Part shown: piece after piece, positions 1-7,391 of the stretch
Layout: the number at the start of each line of letters is the position of its first letter
How positions within the stretch are numbered: position 1 is the stretch's first letter
Origin: Bacillota bacterium
GTDB taxonomy: Bacteria; Bacillota; Limnochordia; Darwinibacteriales; Darwinibacteriaceae
Assembly: GCA_012799535.1 (NCBI GenBank)
Contig: JAAZLB010000317.1
Coordinates: forward strand, 1 to 8,083
Direction: 5' to 3'
Length of the DNA: 8,083 nucleotides
Notes under the pieces: model-generated
The model's input: the letters and a program-made list of their open reading frames with translations, nothing else
What the model was told of the DNA's origin: nothing
Databases searched by the model: none
Position numbers and translations under genes: made by a program

Positions 1-6
1 ATTTCC

Positions 7-75
7 CCTCCTTAACAAGGTAAACTACTACAGACGGCGAATCCTAGTTAGAAGCAAAAAAGGAGGAAAGTAGTA
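7..75 (+). promoter_or_regulatory. queT leader with SD-sequestering potential (possible 3' part of a preQ1-type riboswitch)
   Basis: The leader carries CCTCCTT at 7-13, a perfect 7-base complement of the ribosome binding site AAGGAGG at 60-66. A second pairing, TACTAC (26-31) with GTAGTA (70-75), would cover the start codon. A competing local hairpin CCTT (10-13)/AAGG (17-20) would free the binding site. Such alternative pairing is what a translational riboswitch platform looks like, and queT genes are often under preQ1 riboswitches. The bases at 5-20 resemble the 3' half of a preQ1-I aptamer (C-run followed by TTAACAAGG), but the 5' half would lie outside the window, so the aptamer cannot be confirmed. 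The pairings are seen; the regulatory role is inferred. Confidence 0.35.
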
Positions 76-527
76 TGAACCGTTGGACTCGAGGTGGATT
101 AATTGCCGCCTTATATATTGTGTTAGTGTTTGCTTTTCAATTTGCCAGTTTTGGACCAATCCAATTTAGGGTAGCGGAAGCACTGACTTTACTCCCTATG
201 ATTTATCCTGAAGCCATTGGTGGAATTTATGTGGGAACCATGTTAGCCAACATCTTAGGTGGTCTTGGGCCCTGGGACATTTTCGGTGGAAGCCTAATTA
301 GTCTATTAGCAGCCTATATCACCTATCGTTATCGGGGGTCATGGATCGCTTATGCATCTCCTATCGTGCTTAACGCATTTTTGGTAAGCCTATATCTACG
401 CTTGGTTTTTGCAGTACCTTATTGGCCCATCGTTTTGAGTATTGCCCTTGGGCAAAGTGTCGTGGTGTTAGGTTTGGGAATTCCTTTACTGCGCTGGGTG
501 CGAAAAAACCAAGAGAGATTTCTATAG
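75..527 (+). CDS. queT: QueT family transporter (queuosine precursor ECF S-component)
   Basis: A 150-residue, very hydrophobic protein matching the QueT (DUF988) family, the substrate-binding S-components of energy-coupling-factor transporters thought to import queuosine precursors such as preQ1. About five membrane segments can be seen, roughly at residues 8-25, 36-60, 68-83, 92-112 and 115-138. The family-typical stretch runs from FRVAEALTLLP (31-41) through ANILGGLGPWDIFGGSL (58-74). Length is normal for the family. The ATG is fixed by AGGAGG at 61-66, eight bases upstream. The shared ECF ATPases and T-component are not in the window; group II ECF S-components are usually encoded apart from them. 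The stop overlaps the stop of the converging ATPase gene by six bases, with no terminator between. The family call is firm; the exact substrate is by homology only. Confidence 0.88.
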   Translation: MNRWTRGGLIAALYIVLVFAFQFASFGPIQFRVAEALTLLPMIYPEAIGGIYVGTMLANILGGLGPWDIFGGSLISLLAAYITYRYRGSWIAYASPIVLNAFLVSLYLRLVFAVPYWPIVLSIALGQSVVVLGLGIPLLRWVRKNQERFL

Positions 528-1577
528 GCTTATAATCTCCTGGAGAATCTGCTCCCGGTAAAGATTCAAGGCTTTAAAATCCATCTGTTCTTTATAATAG
601 GCTTCCAGTTGGCCATGACCTTCCTTAGCTTGCTGTAAAGCGTGAAAGCCTAGATCCAAAAGTTCTCGAAACAGATCCTCATCACCACTATTGATTTTTG
701 GCCCTGCACCTACCCCGAAATCTACTGGCACGCCAGGAATATAAGCTAAGGGATCTAATTCTAAAGATGTGAGCACTGCTAACCTTAGTTCTGGAATTAA
801 CAGGTGCAATATCTTGTGGGGGTCTAGGGGATAGTGGAAAATCTCCGTATCCACCCCCACACTTTGGGCGTGACTGGCCAGTTTTTCTAAGCATTGGGGC
901 CGTCCAGTACCAGGGTCACCAGTTAAAATATAAATCTGATCATATGCTGCTACCAAAGTACGGATGTGACTTACATAACCTTCAGGAGTAAGGGCGGATG
1001 CAAAAAGATGCCTTTGGCGCCCTAGGGGAGTAGTATAGCTTGTTCTATACTTATCTAGGCGTGCCATCATGTCCCCTAAGAAATCCTGAGTTTCAAGTTG
1101 ATAACTATGATTTTTTTCCACTATGTTTTCTTCTAGTAAGCGAGCAGCCTCAAAGTAACGGAAGGCGGTGGTGAAATACCTCTGCTTTTCTTTGCCTCGA
1201 GCCATAATTTCTTCTCGATGCTCCTGTAAATTTTTGGAATTCAAAAAGTTCTCCAAACAAATCAACCGATCTCGACAACCCGGCCACTCTGCCTCAAGGG
1301 CATGGGGCCGAGTGGCATCAATAAGAGCCACACCTAAGTCTGGAAAAGCCACTGCATCGAGGGAATTAGAGTCAGAACTACAAAAGAATAACTCACGGGC
1401 ATAACCTTGCTGCCCTAAGGCGCTAGCCAGCCCCCTCATAAAATGGGATTTACCCGTTCCTGGCCCACCTTTTAGCAGATAAATCCGCTGAGCATCTTCT
1501 CCGATTATGTGCTGAAACAGGGGGAAAAAACCTCTCCCCGAATTGCTACCGGCAAAAAAATGACGCAATAAAGGCAC
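522..1577 (-). CDS. Duplicated P-loop ATPase of the PRK06851 type, function unknown
   Basis: A 351-residue soluble protein with two homologous P-loop halves. Half one has a full Walker A GGPGTGKS at residues 37-44, preceded by RIYLLK; half two has the parallel stretch QIYILTGDPGTGRP at 214-227. The same order of elements follows each loop (a helix, a strand, then a conserved hydrophobic strand near 81-87 and 264-270), as expected from an internal duplication. The overall look fits the uncharacterised PRK06851 family of Firmicutes. In the second half the Walker lysine is arginine and the next Ser/Thr is proline, so only the first site should hydrolyse nucleotide. The start is GTG with GGGAGGG at 1584-1590, six bases away. 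It lies just downstream of the DUF951 gene on the same strand, probably one transcript. No biochemical role is known to me; nucleotide-dependent partner handling is only a guess. Confidence 0.75.
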   Translation of the reverse strand: MPLLRHFFAGSNSGRGFFPLFQHIIGEDAQRIYLLKGGPGTGKSHFMRGLASALGQQGYARELFFCSSDSNSLDAVAFPDLGVALIDATRPHALEAEWPGCRDRLICLENFLNSKNLQEHREEIMARGKEKQRYFTTAFRYFEAARLLEENIVEKNHSYQLETQDFLGDMMARLDKYRTSYTTPLGRQRHLFASALTPEGYVSHIRTLVAAYDQIYILTGDPGTGRPQCLEKLASHAQSVGVDTEIFHYPLDPHKILHLLIPELRLAVLTSLELDPLAYIPGVPVDFGVGAGPKINSGDEDLFRELLDLGFHALQQAKEGHGQLEAYYKEQMDFKALNLYREQILQEIISL

Positions 1578-1636
1578 CTTAAGCCCTCCCTTGGGAATCT
1601 ACTTCTTCTAGTATATTCCCCCGAATTGCTTAGTGC

Positions 1637-1804
1637 CTACCCACCTTTAATTTGGCGAACTAATTTATCACGAGAAATCAGAATAATTCTCCCACAGGTG
1701 GTGCACTTCAAGCGCGTGTCTACACCAGGCTTGAGCACCTCCCAGGTTTGACCTCCACAAGCGTGTTTCTTCTTTAAGCGTAGAATTTGCCCAACTTCGT
1801 GCAT
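1637..1804 (-). CDS. DUF951 family small zinc-ribbon-like protein
   Basis: A 55-residue basic protein clearly of the DUF951 (YyzM-like) family. The hallmark pattern is visible: VGQILRLKKKHACGG near the N-terminus, TWEVLKPGVDTRLKC in the middle and CTTCGR after it. Cys16, Cys34 and Cys37 with His14 could bind a metal, and the basic tail suits nucleic acid contact, but no function is established. I chose the third in-frame ATG (1804-1802) because a G-run at 1811-1816 lies six bases upstream and because family members have a short leader before this motif. The first in-frame ATG at 1819, preceded by a weaker GGAAG, would add MGGMT. In several Firmicutes this family is encoded near the replication origin, close to parAB and ychF; that is general knowledge, not seen here. 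Confidence 0.82.
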   Translation of the reverse strand: MHEVGQILRLKKKHACGGQTWEVLKPGVDTRLKCTTCGRIILISRDKLVRQIKGG

Positions 1805-1839
1805 AGTCATCCCCCCCATGTTTTTCTTCCACTACTATT

Positions 1840-1868
1840 ATTATAGCATAGGCTGGCTAATTTTTATA
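1840..1868 (-). promoter_or_regulatory. Extended -10 promoter for the DUF951-ATPase pair
   Basis: On the minus strand a perfect TATAAT (1845-1840) is preceded by TGC, giving an extended -10 element. The hexamer 17 bases upstream (1868-1863, TATAAA) is a poor -35, which is usual for extended -10 promoters. It lies 21-36 bases above the two candidate DUF951 start codons. No equally good promoter is visible for the divergent foldase gene in this 115-base gap; TATAAA at 1865-1870 on the plus strand lacks a -35. Confidence 0.6.
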
Positions 1869-1934
1869 AAAGGGGATCTGTTGTGCAGGGAGAATAAACA
1901 GGGAGATGACTAGATTTAGAAAGGATGAAAAAGT

Positions 1935-2807
1935 TTGAAAAAGATTAATGCTGCACTTTTTGCTTTAATTTTGTCTCTTTCGTTGCTTTCTGCCCCTCTC
2001 AATCTTTGGGCCCAAGAGCAAGAAGCGGTCGCAACAGTCAATGGGGTGGTTATTACTAGGGAGCAATTTATTGATCTTTTAGAGGAGCAATTTGGCCCCT
2101 ATGCCCTACAGGAGCTAATTCAAAGGGAGCTTGTGAACCAAAAAGCGGAAGCCTTGCAAGTGAGTATAGATGACGAGCAATTTGCGGAAATCTATGAAGT
2201 GATCCTCCAACAGCTTGGTGGCCCCCAGGGACTTTACATGTTCCTAATGCAAAACAACGCTACTGAAGAGCAATTTAAGGAACAAGTACGTTGGAATATG
2301 CTTCTAAGTGAATTAGCCAGTAGCGAAGTAGAAGTCACAGAAGAAGCTTTGGCTCAATGGTTTGAGCAAAACCAGGACTACTACGATACACCTGAAATGG
2401 TGGAAGTAAGCCATATTTTAGTAGATAGTGAAGAAGAAGCTAAAGAGATCTTAGCCTCACTAAAAGCAGGTGAAGATTTTGAGGCCCTGGCCAAAGAAAA
2501 GTCTCAAGATCCAGGTAGCGCTGTTGCCGGTGGCTATCTAGGTAACATTGAGAAAGGTATTACCGTCCCTGAATTTGAAGAAACCGCCTTCAGCTTGCCC
2601 ATTGGAGAATTCGGTCTAGCCCAAAGCATGTTCGGTTGGCACATTGTCCTAGTGCATGAAAAAACCGACCACGAAAAGGCAGTCTTTAGCGAAATTCGAG
2701 ATCGAGTAGAACGGGATTATCGAAGTAATCAAGCTCTAGATGCGCGCAGCTTCCTGAACAAATTAGAGACGGATGCAGATATTGATCTGTTCTGGCAACC
2801 GAGATAA
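1935..2807 (+). CDS. Secreted SurA/PrsA-like parvulin peptidyl-prolyl isomerase
   Basis: A 290-residue exported foldase. Residues 1-26 form a signal peptide (MKK, a hydrophobic run at 5-19, likely cleavage after LWA). Residues 30-150 look like a SurA/PrsA-type N-terminal chaperone region, starting with VATVNGVVITREQF. Residues 154-243 are a parvulin rotamase domain: VSHILV with His160, SQDPGSAVAGG (190-200) and SMFGWHIVLVHEK (231-243) with His236. It should catalyse prolyl cis-trans isomerisation and help fold proteins outside the membrane. Unlike classical PrsA there is no lipobox cysteine, so it may be released or held otherwise. The start is TTG, supported by AAAGGA at 1920-1925 and by the signal peptide; the ATG at 1925 opens only a seven-codon out-of-frame ORF directly against the binding site. 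It is a single gene, followed by a terminator. Confidence 0.85.
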   Translation: MKKINAALFALILSLSLLSAPLNLWAQEQEAVATVNGVVITREQFIDLLEEQFGPYALQELIQRELVNQKAEALQVSIDDEQFAEIYEVILQQLGGPQGLYMFLMQNNATEEQFKEQVRWNMLLSELASSEVEVTEEALAQWFEQNQDYYDTPEMVEVSHILVDSEEEAKEILASLKAGEDFEALAKEKSQDPGSAVAGGYLGNIEKGITVPEFEETAFSLPIGEFGLAQSMFGWHIVLVHEKTDHEKAVFSEIRDRVERDYRSNQALDARSFLNKLETDADIDLFWQPR

Positions 2808-2827
2808 ACAAGATTAAGCTTAGCAAG

Positions 2828-2861
2828 AAGATGCCCTCATCCTCTAGGACAAGGGCATCTT
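2828..2861. terminator. Bidirectional intrinsic terminator between foldase gene and gcvPB
   Basis: A perfect 10-base inverted repeat, AAGATGCCCT (2828-2837) with AGGGCATCTT (2852-2861), sits between two converging stop codons. On the plus strand it ends in a short T-run (2860-2863); on the minus strand the stem is followed by CTTCTTGC. The loop contains TCC/GGA that can extend pairing. It should stop transcripts from both sides. Confidence 0.8.
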
Positions 2862-2867
2862 TTGTTA

Positions 2868-4328
2868 TTATGATTTTTGCCAGCGTAAAATAGGCTGACG
2901 AGCGGCGCGAGACTCATCTAATCTAGTAACTGGAGTATGATGAGGTGCGGAAGTAAGATTCTCTGGATTATCTTTGGCCTCTTGGGCGATTGCTCGCATC
3001 GCTTCAATGAACTCATCAAGGGTAGACTTTGGTTCCGTTTCAGTAGGTTCAATCATAATAGCCTCATCCACAATCAAAGGGAAGTAGACAGTAGGTGCAT
3101 GATAACCATAATCTAGCAAACGTTTGGCGATATCCGTTGTGCGAACACCTAATTCCTTTTGCCACATGCCAGATAAGACAAACTCATGCTTGCAATGGCG
3201 ATCTACTGGCAAATAGTAGACATCTTGCAAACGACGCATCATGTAGTTAGCATGTAGCACGGCGATTTCACTCACTTCCCTTAAACCTTGTGGTCCGTGG
3301 GAGAGAATGTAAGCATAGGCCTTGGCGTAAACCAAGAAGTTTCCGTAGAAAGACTTAAGCCGTCCAATCGAATGTTCAGGAGTGGCAAAGACATACTTGT
3401 CGCCCTCTTTTCGCACAACAGGTCCAGGCAAGAATGGTGCTAAATCTTTAGAAACGCTAATGGGTCCAGAACCTGGTCCACCGCCACCATGGGGGGTGGA
3501 AAAAGTTTTGTGTAAGTTGTAATGAACCACATCAAAGCCCATATCACCAGGGCGGACAATGCCTAAGATGGCATTAGCATTAGCGCCATCATAGTACAAA
3601 AGACCACCAACATCATGGACTATCTGAGATATTGTACAGATATTTTCATCAAAAAGTCCCAGAGTGTTAGGGTTGGTCAACATTAAGCCAGCAGTGTTGG
3701 GTCCTACTAGTTTTTTCAAAGCTTCCACATCTACCCCACCCCGGTCATCAGAAGGCACTTCGACTACCTTATAGCCCACCATAGCACAACTTGCAGGGTT
3801 GGTTCCATGGGCTGAGTCCGGGATTAACATCTCATTACGATGACCTTCTCCATTGTGGGCATGAAACGCCTTAATCACCATCAAACCTGCCAATTCACCA
3901 TGGGCTCCTGCAGCCGGTTGTAACGTGGTAGCCTCTAAGCCAGAGATGATGGCTAGATACTCACTGAGATTGTACATGAGCTCTAATGCTCCCTGTACGC
4001 TGCTCTCTGGTTGGTAAGGGTGAATAGCAGCAAAACCTGGTAAGCTAGTCACATCTTCATGCACCCGCGGGTTGTACTTCATTGTACAAGAGCCTAAGGG
4101 GTAAAAACCCACATCTACACCATGATTTAATCTAGAAAGCTGGGTGTAATGGCGAATCACTTCTAGCTCACTAACTTCAGGTAATTCTGCAGGTTGGGTC
4201 CGCAGATGTTCTTGAGGAATGAGCTGATCAATCGAAACCTCTGGTACATCTAGAGCTGGCAAACGATAGCCCCGGCGCCCAGGGGTAGAACGTTCAAAGA
4301 TTAAGGGGACAACTCTTTTTGTAGTCAT
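2868..4328 (-). CDS. gcvPB: Glycine dehydrogenase (decarboxylating) subunit 2
   Basis: The PLP-carrying half of the split P protein of the glycine cleavage system, which decarboxylates glycine and passes the aminomethyl group to the lipoyl arm of GcvH in the cytoplasm. The 486-residue length is normal. The PLP lysine is Lys274 in [14 protein letters not shown] (271-284), with the cofactor-contacting aspartate in DGAN (247-250), GSCTMKYNP at 79-87 and SAHGTNPAS at 172-180, all typical of GcvPB. Its ATG shares one base with the gcvPA stop (TAATG), and a purine-rich site with GGGGG lies about nine bases before it inside gcvPA, so the two subunits are probably made in a coupled 1:1 ratio. It is the last gene of the operon, ending at the terminator it shares with the converging gene. 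Confidence 0.97.
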   Translation of the reverse strand: MTTKRVVPLIFERSTPGRRGYRLPALDVPEVSIDQLIPQEHLRTQPAELPEVSELEVIRHYTQLSRLNHGVDVGFYPLGSCTMKYNPRVHEDVTSLPGFAAIHPYQPESSVQGALELMYNLSEYLAIISGLEATTLQPAAGAHGELAGLMVIKAFHAHNGEGHRNEMLIPDSAHGTNPASCAMVGYKVVEVPSDDRGGVDVEALKKLVGPNTAGLMLTNPNTLGLFDENICTISQIVHDVGGLLYYDGANANAILGIVRPGDMGFDVVHYNLHKTFSTPHGGGGPGSGPISVSKDLAPFLPGPVVRKEGDKYVFATPEHSIGRLKSFYGNFLVYAKAYAYILSHGPQGLREVSEIAVLHANYMMRRLQDVYYLPVDRHCKHEFVLSGMWQKELGVRTTDIAKRLLDYGYHAPTVYFPLIVDEAIMIEPTETEPKSTLDEFIEAMRAIAQEAKDNPENLTSAPHHTPVTRLDESRAARQPILRWQKS

Positions 4329-5671
4329 TAGATCAACCCCCTTAACAGAGTAGTAAAGGTATCCATTTCTTCTTTAGTCCGGGCTTCAGTCACAGAAAAG
4401 AGGACATGACCAGGCAGACCATAACGATCCAAGGGCAAGCCACCTAAAAAGCCCTTTTCTAGAAGCTTAAGGTTTATTTCTTCCCAGTCCACATCTCCTT
4501 GAATTACAAACTCCCTAAAGGAAGGAGCAGAGAATGGAGAAGAAAGTCCGTCAATGGTTAAGATTTGTTGCTTAAAGTAATGGGCTTTTTGGAGACAGTG
4601 GTTACCCACCTCTTGATAACCCTCTTTACCGAGAATATTGAGGTAAATTGCGGCCACAAGTGCGTTTAAAGCCTGGTTAGAACAAATGTTGGAGGTAGCT
4701 TTTTCGCGGCGAATGTGCTGTTCCCTAGTTTGTAAGGTGAGCACAAACCCCCGCCTTCCTTCAGTGTCCACAGTTTCACCCACAACCCGTCCAGGCATCC
4801 GTCTTACTAATTTAGACCCACTGGTAGCGAAAAAACCTAAAGATGGCCCACCAAAGCCCATGGCGTTACCTAGGCTTTGCCCATCACCAACAACAATATC
4901 CGCTCCTAGTTCACCTGGTGCCTTCAATACACTGAGGCTAATAGGGTCTACTGCCATAATGAATAAGCCACCATGTTCATGGATTCGTTCACCGAGACAA
5001 GCTGCATTTTCCAAAAGTCCGAAGAAGTTTGGCTGTTGCACAACAACACAAGCCACCTCAGACCAGTTAACACCTTCTAAAGCTTGAGCATCAATCAGTC
5101 CTGTTTGCCCATCATAAGGTAAATAGGCGATCTGCACATCTTGATTTTCCAAATATAGTTTTACAACCTCTTGCCACTCAGGATGTAAAGTGCTTGGTAG
5201 TACTACCAACTCCCGTCTAGTTGCGGCACAAGCCATTAAGCAGGCCTCAGCCAGAGCTGTTGCCCCATCATACATAGAAGCATTGGCCACTTCCATGCCA
5301 GTAATTTCCGCAATGAGGCTTTGGTATTCAAATGTACTCTGTAGAACCCCTTGGCTAATTTCCGCTTGATAGGGAGTGTAGGCTGTGAGAAACTCCCCCC
5401 TGCCCACGATGTGTTTTATGGCACTGGGGATGAGGTGATCATAGGCCCCTGCTCCCATAAAGGAAACTACCGAATTTAAATCTGTATTTTTCTGAGCTAG
5501 AGCCTGAAAATGCTTGACTAGCTCTGCTTCGGTAAGGGCTTCTGGTAAATCTAAATCTGTATCTAGTCGAATATGTTGGGGGATATCATCAAAAAGTTCC
5601 TGTACGGAGCTAATCCCCAAGGTGTCCAGCATTTCCTGCTTTTCAGCTTGAGTAAGGGGAATATAACGCAT
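4328..5671 (-). CDS. gcvPA: Glycine dehydrogenase (decarboxylating) subunit 1
   Basis: The 447-residue non-PLP-binding half of the split P protein; it pairs with GcvPB to form the glycine-decarboxylating enzyme. Recognisable family blocks are [13 protein letters not shown] (71-83), [12 protein letters not shown] (97-108), GGPSLGFFA (274-282) and [15 protein letters not shown] (321-335). As expected for this subunit there is no lysine in a PLP-type context. Length is normal. The ATG lies two bases after the gcvH stop, with a GAAGGGGG ribosome binding site inside the end of gcvH, so translation is likely coupled on both sides. The split P protein is the usual form in Gram-positive bacteria and archaea, unlike the single large GcvP of enterics and plants. 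Confidence 0.97.
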   Translation of the reverse strand: MRYIPLTQAEKQEMLDTLGISSVQELFDDIPQHIRLDTDLDLPEALTEAELVKHFQALAQKNTDLNSVVSFMGAGAYDHLIPSAIKHIVGRGEFLTAYTPYQAEISQGVLQSTFEYQSLIAEITGMEVANASMYDGATALAEACLMACAATRRELVVLPSTLHPEWQEVVKLYLENQDVQIAYLPYDGQTGLIDAQALEGVNWSEVACVVVQQPNFFGLLENAACLGERIHEHGGLFIMAVDPISLSVLKAPGELGADIVVGDGQSLGNAMGFGGPSLGFFATSGSKLVRRMPGRVVGETVDTEGRRGFVLTLQTREQHIRREKATSNICSNQALNALVAAIYLNILGKEGYQEVGNHCLQKAHYFKQQILTIDGLSSPFSAPSFREFVIQGDVDWEEINLKLLEKGFLGGLPLDRYGLPGHVLFSVTEARTKEEMDTFTTLLRGLI

Positions 5672-5673
5672 AA

Positions 5674-6051
5674 CTAAACCCCCTTCAAGAACGCTTCATA
5701 CTCCTGTTGATTCATCAAGTCGCCAGTTTGAGCCACACCTTCTACTTTGATCTCCGCAATCCAACCACGCTCAAGAGGAGACTCATTGATTAGCTCAGGG
5801 CTATCTTCTAACTCCTCGTTAACTGCCACAATCTCGCCACCAACAGGGGCATAAATGTCAGAAACTGCCTTAACAGACTCTACAACGGCGAAGCCTTCGC
5901 CTTCTTCTACTACATCGCCCACTTCAGGTAAATCCACAAAGACCACGTCTCCTAATTCGCTTTGGGCAAAATCACTGATACCCACCCGGACAATGTTATC
6001 CTTGACAATTACCCATTCATGTTCTTTAGTGTACAAAATTTTCTCGCTCAT
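5674..6051 (-). CDS. gcvH: Glycine cleavage system H protein
   Basis: The small acidic shuttle protein (125 residues) whose lipoyl-lysine swings among the P, T and L proteins. The lipoylation site is Lys61 in [14 protein letters not shown] (57-70), the exact family signature, flanked by [13 protein letters not shown] (35-47) upstream and GGEIVAVN (71-78) downstream. Length and fold pattern are standard. The start ATG has a strong AGAGGAGG site six to seven bases upstream, in the 26-base gap after gcvT. As a stand-alone lipoyl domain it needs a lipoate ligase or LipB/LipA/LipM-type enzymes, which are not in this window. Confidence 0.97.
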   Translation of the reverse strand: MSEKILYTKEHEWVIVKDNIVRVGISDFAQSELGDVVFVDLPEVGDVVEEGEGFAVVESVKAVSDIYAPVGGEIVAVNEELEDSPELINESPLERGWIAEIKVEGVAQTGDLMNQQEYEAFLKGV

Positions 6052-6077
6052 GTTATACCTCCTCTTTATTTTTGGCC

Positions 6078-7154
6078 CTAACTCAAAAAGCGGCCCTTGA
6101 TAATCTCGCCTTGAGCTGGCTTTTTCCTAATCTGAACCTGAATAATCGTGCCTGGCTTACTATTATCCACCTCCACATAACCCATGCCAATAGGCTTATT
6201 GAGAGAAGGCGAATGGGTTCCGCTAGTAACTACCCCAATTTCTCGTCCGTCTTGGTCCAGTAAGGAGTAACCTTGACGGGGGATCCCTTTTTCTAGCATG
6301 GTGAAGGCCACAAGCTTACGAGTAATCCCCTGTTCTCGTATTCGTTGCAAGGCTTCTCGCCCAATGAAATCACCCTTATCAAACTTCACAAAGCGACCTA
6401 AGCCCGCCTCTAAAGGGTTAATTTCTTCGCTAACGTCGTTACCGTACAAGGGCATGCGCATTTCTAATCGCAAGGTGTCCCTTGCCCCAAGACCAATGGG
6501 TGCTACTCCATATTTTTCCCCATGGGCAGTTAGCTCATCCCACAATTGTTCTGCTAAAGCGTTGGGGAAGTACAATTCAAAACCATCTTCCCCAGTGTAA
6601 CCAGTGCGAGATAAGAGTATGTTGATACCCTTAAATTTAGTTTCTATAAAGGTATAGTTTTTTAAGTCAGCTAAGGAAATCTTGAGTACTTCTTCAACTA
6701 AAGGTGCAGATTTTGGCCCTTGTACAGCAATTAGAGCAAGTTCCCCAGTACGGTCAGCCAACTTAGTACCTGGTAATAAATGCTTCTCAATCCAAGCATA
6801 ATCCTTAGCGGTGTTAGCCGCGTTAACCACTAACAAGAAGCCATCTTTAGTACGATAGACTAAAATATCATCAATAATTCCACCCTGTTCTGTGGTTAGA
6901 CAGGTATATTGAATCTCTCCTACAGCCAATTGACTAGCATCATTGGTGGTTAGCGAATTAACTGTGGCTAACGCTCCCGGTCCGGTCAATTCGAATTCGC
7001 CCATATGGCTTAAATCGAATAGGCCAACCTTGGATCGTACAGTTAAATGTTCTTCCAAGACACCAGTATATTGCACTGGCATCTCAAACCCTGCATAGTC
7101 TACCATCTTAGCACCTAAAGACCTATGTTTGGCGGTCAAGGGCGTCTGTTTCAA
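6078..7154 (-). CDS. gcvT: Glycine cleavage system T protein (aminomethyltransferase)
   Basis: The 358-residue T protein releases ammonia from the aminomethyl-lipoyl H protein and transfers the one-carbon unit to tetrahydrofolate, giving 5,10-methylene-THF. Family landmarks are [10 protein letters not shown] (45-54), the catalytic aspartate in [10 protein letters not shown] (Asp96, matching the position known in bacterial T proteins), [12 protein letters not shown] (184-195) and [11 protein letters not shown] (221-231) for folate binding. Length is normal. The start is TTG, with a purine-rich AAAGGGGAGAGG site just upstream; no better ATG lies near and the protein begins as family members do (KQTPLTAKH). 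It is the first gene of the gcvT-gcvH-gcvPA-gcvPB operon, so the leader upstream of it is where control is expected. Confidence 0.97.
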   Translation of the reverse strand: MKQTPLTAKHRSLGAKMVDYAGFEMPVQYTGVLEEHLTVRSKVGLFDLSHMGEFELTGPGALATVNSLTTNDASQLAVGEIQYTCLTTEQGGIIDDILVYRTKDGFLLVVNAANTAKDYAWIEKHLLPGTKLADRTGELALIAVQGPKSAPLVEEVLKISLADLKNYTFIETKFKGINILLSRTGYTGEDGFELYFPNALAEQLWDELTAHGEKYGVAPIGLGARDTLRLEMRMPLYGNDVSEEINPLEAGLGRFVKFDKGDFIGREALQRIREQGITRKLVAFTMLEKGIPRQGYSLLDQDGREIGVVTSGTHSPSLNKPIGMGYVEVDNSKPGTIIQVQIRKKPAQGEIIKGRFLS

Positions 7155-7284
7155 TTACCTCTCCCCTTTCTTTTCTAAAACGGGTCCATCATAAAGGTAA
7201 AACCTACTTCTCCACAGGAAAGCAGTTTCCTTCTGTCACCTTTCTTAGCCGGTTGTATATGATAATAAGCAAGAATTGGGTCAA
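7155..7284 (-). promoter_or_regulatory. gcv operon promoter candidate and structured leader
   Basis: On the minus strand TTGACC (7284-7279) is a good -35 hexamer; candidate -10 hexamers TATCAT (7264-7259, spacing 14) and TATACA (7259-7254, spacing 19) are both off ideal distance, so the promoter is tentative. The leader then offers AAAGGT (7243-7238) pairing with ACCTTT (7198-7193), enclosing a hairpin AGGAAA/TTTCCT (7231-7226 with 7221-7216, four-base loop). I looked for glycine riboswitch core sequences (GGAGAG, CTCTGG), T-box and THF motifs and saw none. The gcv operon may therefore be controlled by a different element or by a protein at the palindromic site. Confidence 0.35.
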
Positions 7285-7301
7285 ATAAGGGGGAGAAGAT
7301 A

Positions 7302-7391
7302 ATGGGCTTAATTAAGAAGATTGTTGATCCCATTTTAAAGTCCCGTAGAAAAACTATGATTTTAATCTGGCGACGGCGTCGCCACAGCTAG
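7302..7391 (+). CDS. Small ORF encoding a 29-residue cationic peptide, unknown
   Basis: An ATG preceded by AAGGGGGAG (7287-7295), six bases away, opens 29 codons ending in TAG. The peptide begins MGLIKKIVDPIL, continues KSRRKTMILIW and ends RRRRHS: ten Lys/Arg against one Asp, with two short hydrophobic stretches (residues 2-12 and 19-23). The ribosome binding site is as good as those of the main genes, which is the chief argument that it is translated. It lies on the opposite strand to its neighbours, divergent from gcvT and converging on the TPR gene, and its stop touches the first DnaA-box-like 9-mer. An AT-rich TATGATAAT (7258-7266) might be its -10, with no clear -35. I recognise no family. 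It could be a membrane-active or nucleic-acid-binding peptide, a leader peptide, or chance. Confidence 0.5.
   Translation: MGLIKKIVDPILKSRRKTMILIWRRRRHS
7368..7384. repeat. Perfect 7-bp GC-rich inverted repeat inside the small ORF
   Basis: TGGCGAC (7368-7374) and GTCGCCA (7378-7384) pair perfectly around a three-base loop GGC. On the plus strand this stem is the part of the small ORF that encodes Trp and the four arginines. On the minus strand it follows the TPR gene by about 50 bases, but no T-run comes directly after it, so it is not a convincing terminator in either direction. Confidence 0.6.

Noticed and set aside
501..560. Terminator between queT and the converging ATPase gene
   Set aside because: The two genes overlap by six bases and no stem followed by a T-run is visible on either strand.
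688..894. Minus-strand open frame of 68 codons
   Set aside because: It lies inside the P-loop ATPase gene in another frame, has no family resemblance and a low-complexity Pro/Arg-rich product.
1168..1404. Plus-strand open frame of 78 codons
   Set aside because: Antisense to the ATPase gene, with Ser/Arg-rich composition typical of a shadow frame and no recognisable motif.
1925..1948. ATG-started seven-codon ORF (MKKFEKD) at the foldase start
   Set aside because: Its ATG directly abuts the AAAGG site, too close for initiation, while the TTG at 1935 has correct spacing and yields a proper signal peptide.
4686..5087. Plus-strand open frame of 133 codons
   Set aside because: Antisense to the clearly coding gcvPA; Pro/Ser/Thr-rich composition and no domain.
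5855..6263. Two overlapping plus-strand open frames across gcvH and the end of gcvT
   Set aside because: Both are antisense to well-conserved genes, and the first is Ser/Thr-rich as expected of a mirrored frame.
6298..6600. Plus-strand open frame of 100 codons
   Set aside because: Antisense to gcvT, with no motif and basic/Ser-rich composition.
7155..7300. Glycine riboswitch or T-box upstream of gcvT
   Set aside because: No core glycine aptamer sequences, T-box sequence or specifier-loop arrangement could be found on the minus strand, and the leader is too short for a tandem aptamer.
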